Assembly: GCF_001949145.1 (NCBI RefSeq)
Contig: NW_019091367.1
Coordinates: 2,603,966-2,621,312 of the forward strand
DNA: 17,347 nucleotides
Source of the DNA: Acanthaster planci
Taxonomy: Eukaryota; Echinodermata; Asteroidea; Valvatida; Acanthasteridae
Direction of reading: 5' to 3'
In this document: positions 1 to 14,121 of the stretch, one piece after another
How positions within the stretch are numbered: the first letter of the stretch is position 1
How the letters are laid out: each line of letters opens with the position of its first letter
Made by a program: the position numbers and the translations under genes
Notes under the pieces: model-generated
Databases searched by the model: none
What the model saw: the letters and a program-made list of their open reading frames with translations, nothing else
What the model was told of the DNA's origin: nothing

Positions 1-1120
1 TGTGTATTAAGCATGCTGTGCATTTAGCAGGGCACCTTTCCACATAAGGGAAAATGCGTACATAAATAAACTGTAAAATACACTTGTGTCTCGGTACCAA
101 ACCTCATTGCACACACAGCACAGGGGAGTTTGGGGGGGAGCTCGAAGACTATTTCACATGTGGCTGTGATTTCGACGTCAGTGAATTTTTCCTGGAACTT
201 GTGTGTGTACTTTTTTCATATACATGTACATATATGACACCGGGAAAAATCATTGAGTGGTTAAGAAATAGCCGTTGGCCGAGCTTGTATGAATGATGCA
301 TCAAAGCTTTTTTTTTTACATGAGACAAATGAGAAAGAGCATTAAATTTGATGTCATTCGGAGCAAATTTTGCATAAGTTGATACATAGTACATGAGTAC
401 ATGTTCACCTTTTGCAAATTCATGGGAATATTTGATCAGGAATATTTGATCTGACTTCACAAAAGTGTGGTCATGTTTGCTTTTGCCCCTGGCATGGACA
501 GTATGAACTGGCCTGAATGGCTGAACAATGTGGGCATGTCAGTGTAAGGCCCGACATGTTTTCTGGGGAATTGCACTGTTGAGAAACTTACATGAATGTG
601 TAGCCTCCAGGCTCAACCTCTAGGGTACTCAGTGTTCTCTAAGTTGTACATGTACATGTAAGTTTTAATCTTCCTGGGGACTGATGAAAATGCTGCAACG
701 GGGAGGGGGAAGAGTGGAATTTTATGTAGGTTATGGCTCACTTAAAGAGGTGGTAGAAATCTAATTAGTGCATTTCTTGACATCTTTGCCATCATTGAAA
801 TTCAGAGCAATTATACATGTAGCTGTTTGGGTGTAAGTTCAAATATTCCAGAATGTAAATGTAGCACCAAAGATTTTCAACTAGATGGCTTTAAAGCTTG
901 GTGGCTACTTTCTAAGCATGATGGAAGGCGAACAAAATGTGGTGGGCCGCCTTGCTTCATCTGTGGGTTGGAGAACACTGGTTGGAATCGTACACGTTCC
1001 AGGCACTAGATTTAGGACATACACTGGAAGGAGACCTGTGTGAAGCATTGTGTGTTTTTACCCCTTTTGGCACCCAACTATTCACAAATGCTTTTCTCTG
1101 TGGTTCTCTTTCACACACAG
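1..1120 (+). other. 5' flank or first intron of the synaptophysin-like gene; no exon identified
   Basis: This AT-leaning DNA has four TACATGTA palindromes (221, 647, 653, 814). A pyrimidine-rich run before the acceptor at 1119-1120 shows that its 3' end is intronic. A short initiator exon may lie here: CATGTCAGTGTAAG near 534 and ACATGTAAGT near 657 each combine an ATG with a donor-like site. Neither gives recognisable family sequence, so I do not call it. No other gene is visible. Confidence 0.5.
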
Positions 1121-6123
<5,003 letters not shown>

Positions 6124-7724
6124 ACCTCTGAGAACACACCTCAACACGCCCAGCTTGGAGAGCTTTCTGCCATACCGATCTCGATTTCCTGCTGTCGCTT
6201 CTGTTTGCCTTTGTGAGAACAGACCTGGAGGTATTATTTAGTTTAATCTTATGTGGGTACATTTTTTTCTGTTAGATTACTTGAAAACACAGATTTCCTT
6301 CCAGATGATGAAAAAGAATAGCCAAACATCACTTTGTCTGAAAATCTCAAACGTTCTCAAGTATAGAAAAACAGCGGAAGGAACACAAAGGAAGATTGCC
6401 TTTAAAAACCGCCATCATATTGGATTCAGTTATGACTTGAATAGACGATCTGCCTGAAAATTCCTTGAGACTGACTACTTGCTCAAAGATTGTGGTTGGA
6501 AGGTGTAAGTTGGGTGATGACGCTTAGTGAAACTTCATTAGTACGGACAGCTTGCTGCTTTGTTGTCGTTGACTAAAATTTTAAATGAAATTGATGGACT
6601 GAAACTCTTCTGTTTGATTAATTGTATCTTTAATCGAAAAGGGAAGGGTAATCAATCAAGAGAATATTTTAAAACTTCTGGGACCAGAGGAGGAGCCAAT
6701 TGTGTAGTGCATTATGGGAAGGCAATTGACCAAAAAAATGGTATTCATGTCACTGATCAACCTTTTTATATACTGGTACATGTAGCCCTCTTTGGAATCT
6801 TTTTAGACCCAAGTGTTTTTGGGTAGGTGGAAATGACAGGTGCGCATTTCTTTGGGAGTTTGATACAGCTACCAACAAGCACAGGCATTGATCCAGTTGA
6901 CGGCAGTAAATTATGTCTGTAACCCAGACAAGTTACCTGTTATTTATCCTTTTTTGGGGGGGATATGCTATATTTAGACAAGCATGAAGTACATGTACAT
7001 GTACGATCTATCAGCTTTTACATATGCAAATAATGTGATCAATATGATAAATAATGCTTGATGTATGTGTGTTTGTCAATATATTAGGAGTTACTCCTGT
7101 GTACAACAAGTTGGCAGAGCTTTTACTGCGTACGCATAGTTGTTGCTTGTAGCTGTGTGATTGTTGGCTCGTTTGGCTGTGATATCTTATGATTATTTGA
7201 AAATATTGCTGTGATGTAGTGACCATGTACATGTATGGCTTTTTGGTACTGAGATCGCTACTGAGATTAAGGATTGAACAGACAAGGTGCATTTGTTATT
7301 GTGTTTTGTGCAGTGCATATTGTGTTCATTTTGATGGGAATCTTGTTTTCTGAATCTTAACTGAGTGTAAGGAAAGATGCGACCGTGTTTTGCCCTTTTT
7401 TTTTTCAAGTGTACAAAGATGTAAATTCCTTGCTACACGCCCAAAACGAAATCAATTTTTGGGTTACTGAAGTTCTTTAGACAGTCTCGCTTTATGAACT
7501 TGTTTAAAGAGTGTGCTTTTTCTAGGGAGGACCACTTGGGCTCTAACCCCATCTGGGAATGCCATGCCAAAAATTTCATACTTCTGTAGTAACTTACATA
7601 GTGGTCTCAAAGCATTTCACTGGAACAATCATCGTCTTGTTCAGCAGACAAGACCAGTGAACTGCTTGTATAGGCCTACATGTACGTGTTTGTGTTGGCT
7701 ACATTTGTAAACTTTTAACTGCAA
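6124..7724 (+). other. Probable 3' UTR and flank of the synaptophysin-like gene
   Basis: Downstream of the TAG stop there is no conserved coding frame. I found no AATAAA on the + strand between the stop and 9.8 kb. The first clear candidates are far away (ATTAAA at 11350-11355, AATAAA at 11503-11508), so the transcript end cannot be fixed. Four or five TACATGTA sites occur here, two of them overlapping at 6990-7003. Confidence 0.4.
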
Positions 7725-7980
7725 CTGTACCCACTTATACAGGCCTGGGTAGAGAACTGTACCCACTTATACAGGCCTGGGTAGAGAACTGTACCCACTT
7801 ATACAGGCCTGGGTTGAGAACTGTACCCACTTATACAGGCCTGGGTAGAGAACTGTACCCACTTATACAGGCCTGGGTTGAAAACTGTACCCACTTATAC
7901 AGGCCTGGGTTGAGAACTGTACCCACTTATACAGGCCTGGGTTGAGAACTGTACCCACTTATACAGGCCTGGGTAGAGAG
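7725..7980 (+). repeat. 32-bp minisatellite, eight copies
   Basis: Eight head-to-tail units start at 7725, 7757, 7789, 7821, 7853, 7885, 7917 and 7949. Each reads CTGTACCCACTTATACAGGC followed by CTGGGTAGAGAA or a close variant. Copies 1, 2, 4 and 8 have GGGTAGAG, copies 3, 6 and 7 have GGGTTGAG and copy 5 has GGGTTGAA. Copy 8 ends AGAG and runs directly into GGGGCTAGG, the continuation of a dispersed repeat, which suggests that unit was the template of the expansion. Confidence 0.97.
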
Positions 7981-8085
7981 GGGCTAGGAGGGGTAAAAGT
8001 GATCTGCCCCAGCTGAGCCAAGGTCACAACTTAATCCCTGCAATCTGGTGGTCAAGGGTCGCTGAGCCCTCACCACCAGTAGGTA
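7949..8085 (+). repeat. Dispersed repeat whose 5' segment seeded the minisatellite
   Basis: Starting at the last minisatellite unit, the sequence continues GAGAGGGGCTAGGAGGGG, TAAAAGTGA, CCAAGGTCACAAC and GGTCAAGGGTCGCTGAGCC. The order of these blocks matches the intron-4 copy at about 5327-5425. The 3' boundary is approximate. Confidence 0.5.
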
Positions 8086-8713
8086 AACATGCCACACTAA
8101 GTCACATCAGTCATCAACTTGATACTGCAGGTTGCCTTGTGGGTAGTTTCCCAGATTCCACAGACCCCAAGTCCAGACAGTCCTGAAGCCTGTTCTACAG
8201 ACTTGGGTACCATGGCTCCAACTATTAATCATAGAACCCGCCCAGTGTTGGATTTTAACAGAAACAAAATGTACATGTATTTTCAGTATTTTTAAAATGT
8301 ATTTTCAGGAAAAATAGTCCTGCTGTGATTTGGACTGAAACAATCCCTTCACGAAATGTATTTAATAATGTTCACACCTTGGCTTAATAGAATATACCAG
8401 GAAGTAATGGATTTGTATTGGTTTATTTATTTTTGTTTTCCTTGGTGTAATAGGAACATTTATGTTGTGCTTGCTTTATGTGTGCAGCTGCCTGATCCAT
8501 ATTACCTAGCAAAACAAAAAACTCTCTTAACAAAACCATGGATTCATTGCGTAACATGTGCCTGAGTTGTTGCTGGTCAAAATGTACATACATGTACATG
8601 TGTGTTCCCCTGCGGCTGATCAAGGAAAATAATCTGTATACCAGCACCTGTAGAGTGATTGTCTGTGAAATGAGTTGTTGCTGAAGCATGCTTATGAAAC
8701 ATATTATATGTAC
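8086..8713. other. Noncoding stretch, nothing recognised
   Basis: This AT-rich DNA has TACATGTA at 8272 and 8589. Open frames here are short and without family features. Confidence 0.6.
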
Positions 8714-8971
8714 ATGGGTCATTCCATGAGGTTGGGGCACAATTTGTGACGGTGTCAATTGTTACATGGGTTCCGTAAAAATCAACAGCTATTTCCCTGC
8801 ATGTGGATTCCCAATTGACATTGTTATACATCTTGCAAGGCGTCTTACAGAGGTGTGTGTTATTTTTACAGAGTAAATGACCTGCTCTACAGGTCATGAC
8901 AGGTGGTAAAAGTTACCCATGTACCAAGGACACCGTCACAAATTGTGCCCTAACCTCATTGAATGACCCAT
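8714..8971. mobile_element. MITE-like element with about 58-bp terminal inverted repeats
   Basis: The left end, from 8714, reads ATGGGTCATTCCATGAGG and continues to about 8773. The right end, about 8913-8971, is its complement, ending CCTCATTGAATGACCCAT. Over the outer 42 bp I count two mismatches (positions 11 and 20 of the arm); similarity then continues through TACATGGGT. A perfect internal hairpin, ATGACCTG-CTCTA-CAGGTCAT, lies at 8877-8897. The element has no coding capacity. No convincing target-site duplication is visible (left flank TGTAC, right flank ATTTA), so its superfamily is not assigned. Confidence 0.82.
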
Positions 8972-11900
8972 ATTTAGATGAATGACAGAAACAATGTTAA
9001 TCTCTCAGCTTGCATTTGTCATATTAATAACACTGGGAATCTTCCTGGAATAGGCATATTGCTCTTCTTCCAAATGTACATGTGGCTGTTGTGTTCTTTA
9101 TGACATACATGTCTGTTCTGAAGACGGACAGAGCACTAACTGTCTGAAACGTGGAGTAACCACACATACTCAAAGAGATATTTTCCATGTGGTGTATCCA
9201 CAAACCCTCTACCTTATCGTATTCCTCCATGCAAACCTTCAAGAGCTACTTTACATGTAAAGCCTTGAATATTGCTTTTTTTTCCCCAGACATTTGCTAT
9301 TCTTCCGTGATGCATATTTTTTAAATGTAGATATTGTATATGTGACATTTTGCCTGGTACTGTATACCACACAGAGTTTTCACTTGAACGGGAGATGACC
9401 TCACCCAGAATAGCTATTGGTAGGGAGGTGGCATGTGTCAGAAGGTCAGTGTGTACTTGCTGGGTACAGTGCACAGTAAACATGACATATCCAGGGCAGC
9501 ACTGACTTTTATCTGACACCATTTCAGAGTATCGTTTTGGTCACTGACATTTGTCCAAGATGTATGCTGATTATGTTCATATGATTAGGGCTGAGTAAAA
9601 TAGAAGTTTCTTGTCACACCTGCTGGGCCGGATTAAGTGTTCTGCAGGCTTGAGGCATGAGTTCCTTTTAGGCCCGACTCTGATCCCGGTACCATTACCA
9701 ATTTCATTGAGCTACCCTATAGTTTGGGCTGGAGCTTTGGATTTCATTTAATCTTTAATGCCAAGAGGAACAGAGTTTAAGGGACCTACATTGTACATGT
9801 AGTTTGAAGTTTTCTGAAAAGTAGAAGTTCAGAGGAAGACACTGCAACTAATCAACATGTCTCTTACGTTTGTTGTTTGTGTTGTTTGACGGTGCTATTT
9901 CGAGAGTTATAAATGTATTTTTAGAGGCCCTCAATTTTTTTGTAGCTCACTAATTTTATTAGGCCCAAGGTGTGTGCCTACTTACGAATAGTTTGGCCTG
10001 AAATTTTTTATTGAGGAATAACTCCCCGTCGTCTTTGTATGGTACTAAGTTTTAGTGAACTACAGTCTTGTAGATATACTTGCCAGTAGTAATCCCTGAA
10101 AGACAGGTTAAAACAAAATATCTCCACTAGAGAAAATTGATGTTTTTTTATTGCTAGATACATACTGAATCCTACAACAGCCTTAGTTTGTAATGTGAAA
10201 CCATTTTGCAATGCAAAGGAAACAAAATATGTTTTTGTGATTGTCTGTGGCACAATGTGCTCTATTCCAGTGAATGTTATCACCACATTCTTGCATGGTC
10301 ACATTTCCTGTCAAATTTACAGCAAAATAGTCATGCATCTCAACCTAAGGCACGGCCTGGTACATGCGCTTCATAGTTTGTGGTGGATCAAGAATTTTCG
10401 TGTAGTGAGAAAGAAATGCAAGCATTGGATCACAATTTCTGATTGCTTTGTGGTGTGCTGAGTGAAGCTGCCTCGTGAGAAAAGTCACACAGGCCCCAGT
10501 GCCAGCACTGAATTGATTTTTTTTTGGGGGGGGTGCCCTCTCGCCACCCTCCCCCATTAAGCTTTTAATAAGAACTAATGTGCCATCGGCCCTAACTATT
10601 CCACCCTAGGCATTAGCACATTTACATTTCAACTTGATAATAAGCTTCATTAGGAGATGTGTTTTTATACTACACCTAGATTGAATCATTCCCCCAAATC
10701 AAAAACTCAGGGAAAGACCAGAAGTTGAAAATCATTTCCTGTTTGTGTATTGGTCGTTACTGTTGTGAGTGGGTATTCAGATGGCACACATATACAGTGG
10801 AGCGTTTATAGTAATAAGCCTTAAAATTTTTGTAAGTCCCAGAATTTTTCGTAAGCCCAAAGATACTGTGCCTGTTAGGTAATCCAGCCCTTCACATCTG
10901 CTTTAACCCTGCCTTTTTCCTTTTCAATTTTCTGTTTTTTTTTTAGTTTTCTACCTTTTTTGTTATTTGCAAGGTATTGTGACAAGTTCAAAATCTGTTC
11001 AATGGTGCACAGGTCCTTTTGTTTCAAGGGACACAAATGTATCAGCAGAGAGTCCAGAGTTCCGTTTCCTGTTCTGGGAAACTGCTTGCCTCCTGTTTTA
11101 GAAAAAAAAAGGAACAAACTATTTTACACAGCCTGGGAGCAAGCTCACTGAAACTTGCGGCTGGGTATTACACTTTGGGATTATTGAATCACCTATTAAT
11201 ATGATTTTGTTTGTATAACAAAATGCTCTTTGCAATACAAGTTTGAGCAGTAGGAATTAGTGTGTCAAAGTTTGTATAAATGCTTCATGGTGTTGATTTG
11301 TTGTCTTGCTTCTGTGGCTCGAGTTGTGACTTGAACAAATTTACTTTTAATTAAAGTAGTGACAATGCTATTACATTTGCAGTAGTGGACTCTAAAGAAT
11401 GATTCTGTTGAATGACTTGTGTGTACTTTAAGAATTCAAAGCAAAGGCTAGCGACACTTCTGTGGTTTGGACAGTTTTTGTGGTGACTTTGATGGTAAAC
11501 ACAATAAAAATGCTCTTGGTGCAGAAAGAGACCGAAGACATACCAGCAGAATGTCTTTGGTGTTATGGTGTAAAGTGGTCATTCACAAGGATGTGCATGA
11601 GTGGTCATTGCAGAGACTCAAGATTACAAGCCAGTAATTATGCAGAAAAGGAGTTCGATGGAAGTCGCTTGGCGACAGAATTTATTGAGAATTGGAATGA
11701 ATGAAAAAGATTATTGAATGAAGACAAGGTGATTGCTAAAAGGGGGGAATGGAGGATAGGCTTTAACAATTTTTTGATTTCTCAAATGATCAGATTATGA
11801 ACGACTTACGAAAATGGGAGGGGCTGACTTTTGTGTATTGAGGGGTCAGCTTGACAACCGACCCCCCGCGTGATAGCATAAAATCTGGTGCTTGCCCCTC

Positions 11901-12660
11901 CCCCGGCTATTTTTCCCTTTTCAGAAATTGGGAAAAAGTGACAATTGTGTTTTGTAAAACTATGTTGTGTTTTATAGTTCTATAATAAAGCCCCTTTGGC
12001 AAAATGGGGCCCAACGACGAGGATATTGAGGAAAGGTGACCAAAAATGTCCAAAATATGACACCGTTCTTTTCTTGACATAATGGGGTTCTGTACCCTGT
12101 TTATCTAAGCATACTCTCCAGTTAGGAAAACTACAGGTGTACTGACTATTTGCCGGTGGCTATTTGCCCTGACTATATTTCACCTAAAAAGATCCGACAA
12201 TTATGCCACACGAGGGCAGTGTGCATTTCGTGATAGAAATTAGACTTACACAAGTTTAGTGAGTGTAGCGTTCGTTTATGCGAGCTATTTTTATAATAAC
12301 AGGCATAACTTGCAGAGCTCGAGTTTGCCAGGGACATCATTTTTGTTCGCGGCGGGTGGGGATGGGGGTGTTACTAAATGTATTTGTCGTCATTTGTAAA
12401 GCCATTTAATCTCTTTGCTTTTTTGTCCTTAGCCATACATGCAAAATAAGACCCCGTCATACTTTATGGAATTTTGGGGTCTTCCAACCTTCTGACGTTA
12501 GCTACCTTCAAATCATGATGATAATTATTTTTTTTTTGTTAAATAAAAATGAATAAGGCAGGGTGTGTGAAAGAGATTATCCCCCCCCACAGAATTCGCT
12601 ACTCTGCTCATTGAAAATGTTGTTCCAATAGTGTAATTATTTTCTGTTACATGTTGATGG
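8972..12660. other. Long gene-poor stretch; possible distal 3' flank
   Basis: No exon, RNA gene or full mobile element is recognised. Notable items are TACATGTA at 9252 and 9794 (the last in the window), a short direct repeat AATTTTTGTAAGTCCCA / AATTTTTCGTAAGCCCA around 10824-10859, poly-G/poly-C runs at about 10519 and 12582, and + strand AATAAA hexamers at 11503-11508 and 11984-11989. The first hexamer is followed by GT-rich sequence (about 11550-11580) and is the better poly(A) candidate. Confidence 0.5.
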
Positions 12661-12762
12661 ACTGGCCAAGGGGTTGGGAATCAAACGCAAAACGCAGATA
12701 TGCCCTTGCAGCGATCGATGGTAGCCTACTCAGTAGGTCTAATCCCATTAGCCACTGTGTTC
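12660..12762 (-). repeat. Possible tRNA-derived SINE fragment (minus strand)
   Basis: Read on the minus strand, TGGCTAATGGG (12754-12744) resembles a pol III box A. GTTTGATTCCCAAC (12686-12673) resembles a box B, about 58 bases downstream. The intervening sequence does not fold into an evident cloverleaf and no A-rich tail was found. It may be a decayed SINE head or just a dispersed repeat. Confidence 0.25.
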
Positions 12763-12999
12763 TTAAGTGCCTTGTGTGGTTAGTCCCAGAGACGCTTCGA
12801 AGCTGAGGAGGTGTATACAAAGGGGCCTATACACGGCGTATTAAAAAAAGGAAACCCAACTTTAAGTGGCCACTGTGGCAAAACTACACACCTTCTAGCC
12901 GAACACTTGGTATCATCTCAAAGTAGAGAACAAAATGATGCCTTGTTTGTGATTTTACCGTTACGGATCACTGAGCACCACTGCCTTGAAATTTAGCCA
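12763..12999. other. Noncoding flank of the nested repeat cluster
   Basis: The last 15 or so bases (TGAAATTTAGCC) resemble the inverted partner beyond 13740 (TGTAAATAAGCC). This suggests that the older inverted duplication extends slightly past MITE copy 1. Nothing else is recognised. Confidence 0.4.
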
Positions 13000-13007
13000 C
13001 TTGCGAG

Positions 13008-13193
13008 TATCTGCAGCAAGGTATGAGACGGAAAACCCCCCCGTGCTTTGTGTTGGTCATTGTCTCGCAGGAATCTGGGGAATTCCTTTCAGACATCTTG
13101 GGGGGGTGTGTGTTGAGTAAAAATAGTCTTGAATGTGTATAGGGATTGGACATGTTGGGGGGTACCCCTCGGTCTCATTTCTTGCTGGGTATA
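13008..13193 (+). mobile_element. MITE copy 1 (186 bp) with terminal inverted repeats and 8-bp target duplication
   Basis: The ends are TATCTGCAGCAAGG and CTTGCTGGGTATA. The inverted repeats share CAGCAAG followed by ATGAGAC. The flanks are CTTGCGAG (13000-13007) and TTTGCGAG (13194-13201), an 8-bp duplication with one mismatch. There is no coding frame of note. An 8-bp duplication is compatible with hAT, P or Merlin superfamilies; the terminal bases do not settle which. Copy 2 at 13358-13549 is the same element inverted, roughly 90% or more identical by eye. Confidence 0.88.
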
Positions 13194-13320
13194 TTTGCGA
13201 GTTAAATTTGAATAAAATCTGGTACACTATGTTATCTGATTGCATAGAAACGTAACAATTTGAATTCCCCAAACTAAAGACACTGTTGCTATACCTCGTG
13301 ATTCGGGGCAAGATTTGCAT
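13194..13320 (+). repeat. Left arm of an older inverted duplication
   Basis: The complement of this arm aligns with 13622-13740 over about 119 bases without any gap. The best-kept part is CTTGCCCCGAATCACGAGG (minus strand here, plus strand at 13622). Identity falls to roughly three quarters elsewhere. MITE copy 1 interrupts the outer edge of the arm. Confidence 0.8.
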
Positions 13321-13357
13321 AGCGACCACCATCTCTGGAATGGACTGGTTCCTTTGT

Positions 13358-13549
13358 TATACCCAGCTAGCAAGAAATGAGACCGAGGGGCACCCCCAAC
13401 ATGTCCAATCCCTATACACATTCCAGACTATTGTTACTTAACACATCCCCCCCCCAAGATGTCTGAAAGTAATTCCCCAGATTCCTGCGAAACAATGACC
13501 AACACAAAGCAGGGGGGGGTTCTCTCCGTCTCATACCTTGCTGCATATG
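13358..13549 (-). mobile_element. MITE copy 2 (192 bp), inverted relative to copy 1
   Basis: The ends are TATACCCAGCTAGCAAG and CCTTGCTGCATATG. It is flanked on both sides by an exact 8-bp duplication TCCTTTGT (13350-13357 and 13550-13557). It carries a 4-bp insertion (AGCT) near one end relative to copy 1. It lies in the spacer between the arms of the older inverted duplication. Confidence 0.9.
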
Positions 13550-13621
13550 TCCTTTGTGCCATTCCTATCCATTGAGAACAGTGCATTGTTGCAAGGCGTC
13601 TCTTATGTAACTAAGCAGAAG

Positions 13622-13740
13622 CTTGCCCCGAATCACGAGGTATGGCAACAGTGGTTTTAGTAAGGACAATTCAAGGTGTTATTTTCACGTGAATTTGAAG
13701 AACTCAGTGTACCAGATTTGGGTCAAAGTTAACTCACAAA
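13622..13740 (-). repeat. Right arm of the older inverted duplication
   Basis: Inverted partner of 13194-13320. The + strand frame from 13623 reads MPRITRYGNSGFSKDNSRCY and the minus-strand frame of the left arm reads LPRITRYSNSVFSLGNSNCY. The two arms keep the same frame with no indel, though no known domain is recognised. Confidence 0.8.
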
Positions 13741-13874
13741 AGGCTTATTTACACTCAATTTGTGGCAGAAATATTTCCCGCCGAATCGGAGGAGAATTCT
13801 CTGCAGATTTAGATGTATGCGGAAGGGTGTTTCTTCATTCTTTTTATAAGTGATTCATTGAGTTGGGTTCAAAT

Positions 13875-14121
13875 CGTAAGTCCGACGCCTCGTAAGTGCG
13901 AAAAATGCGTTTTAAAAGTCCCCAAGCCGACGCCTCAAGATCCGACCGATGCCTCGAAAGTCTGAAACCTCGTTGGTCTGACGTCAGATTAATTGGGCGT
14001 TGGACCTTTGAGGTGTCAGAACTATGAAGCCAAAAACAAAAAATGCCCACAAATTCGGCGCCTCATTAGTCAGAGGCCTCGTAAGTCCGAAAATTCAGAC
14101 TTTTGAGGTGTCGGACTTACG
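13875..14121. mobile_element. Foldback element built of CCTCGTAAGTCCGA-like units
   Basis: The outer inverted repeats are CGTAAGTCCGACGCCTC (13875-13891) and GAGGTGTCGGACTTACG (14105-14121), with one mismatch. Inside, direct units occur at 13889-13902, 13933-13945, 13952-13965, 13968-13981, 14061-14074 and 14077-14090. Inverted units (TTTGAGGTGTCAGA-like) occur near 14007-14020 and 14100-14121. There is no coding capacity and no clear target duplication. Confidence 0.75.

Noticed and set aside
13864-13875. GGGTTCAAATC as a tRNA T-arm/box B
   Set aside because: No acceptor stem, D-arm or box A lies at the right distance.
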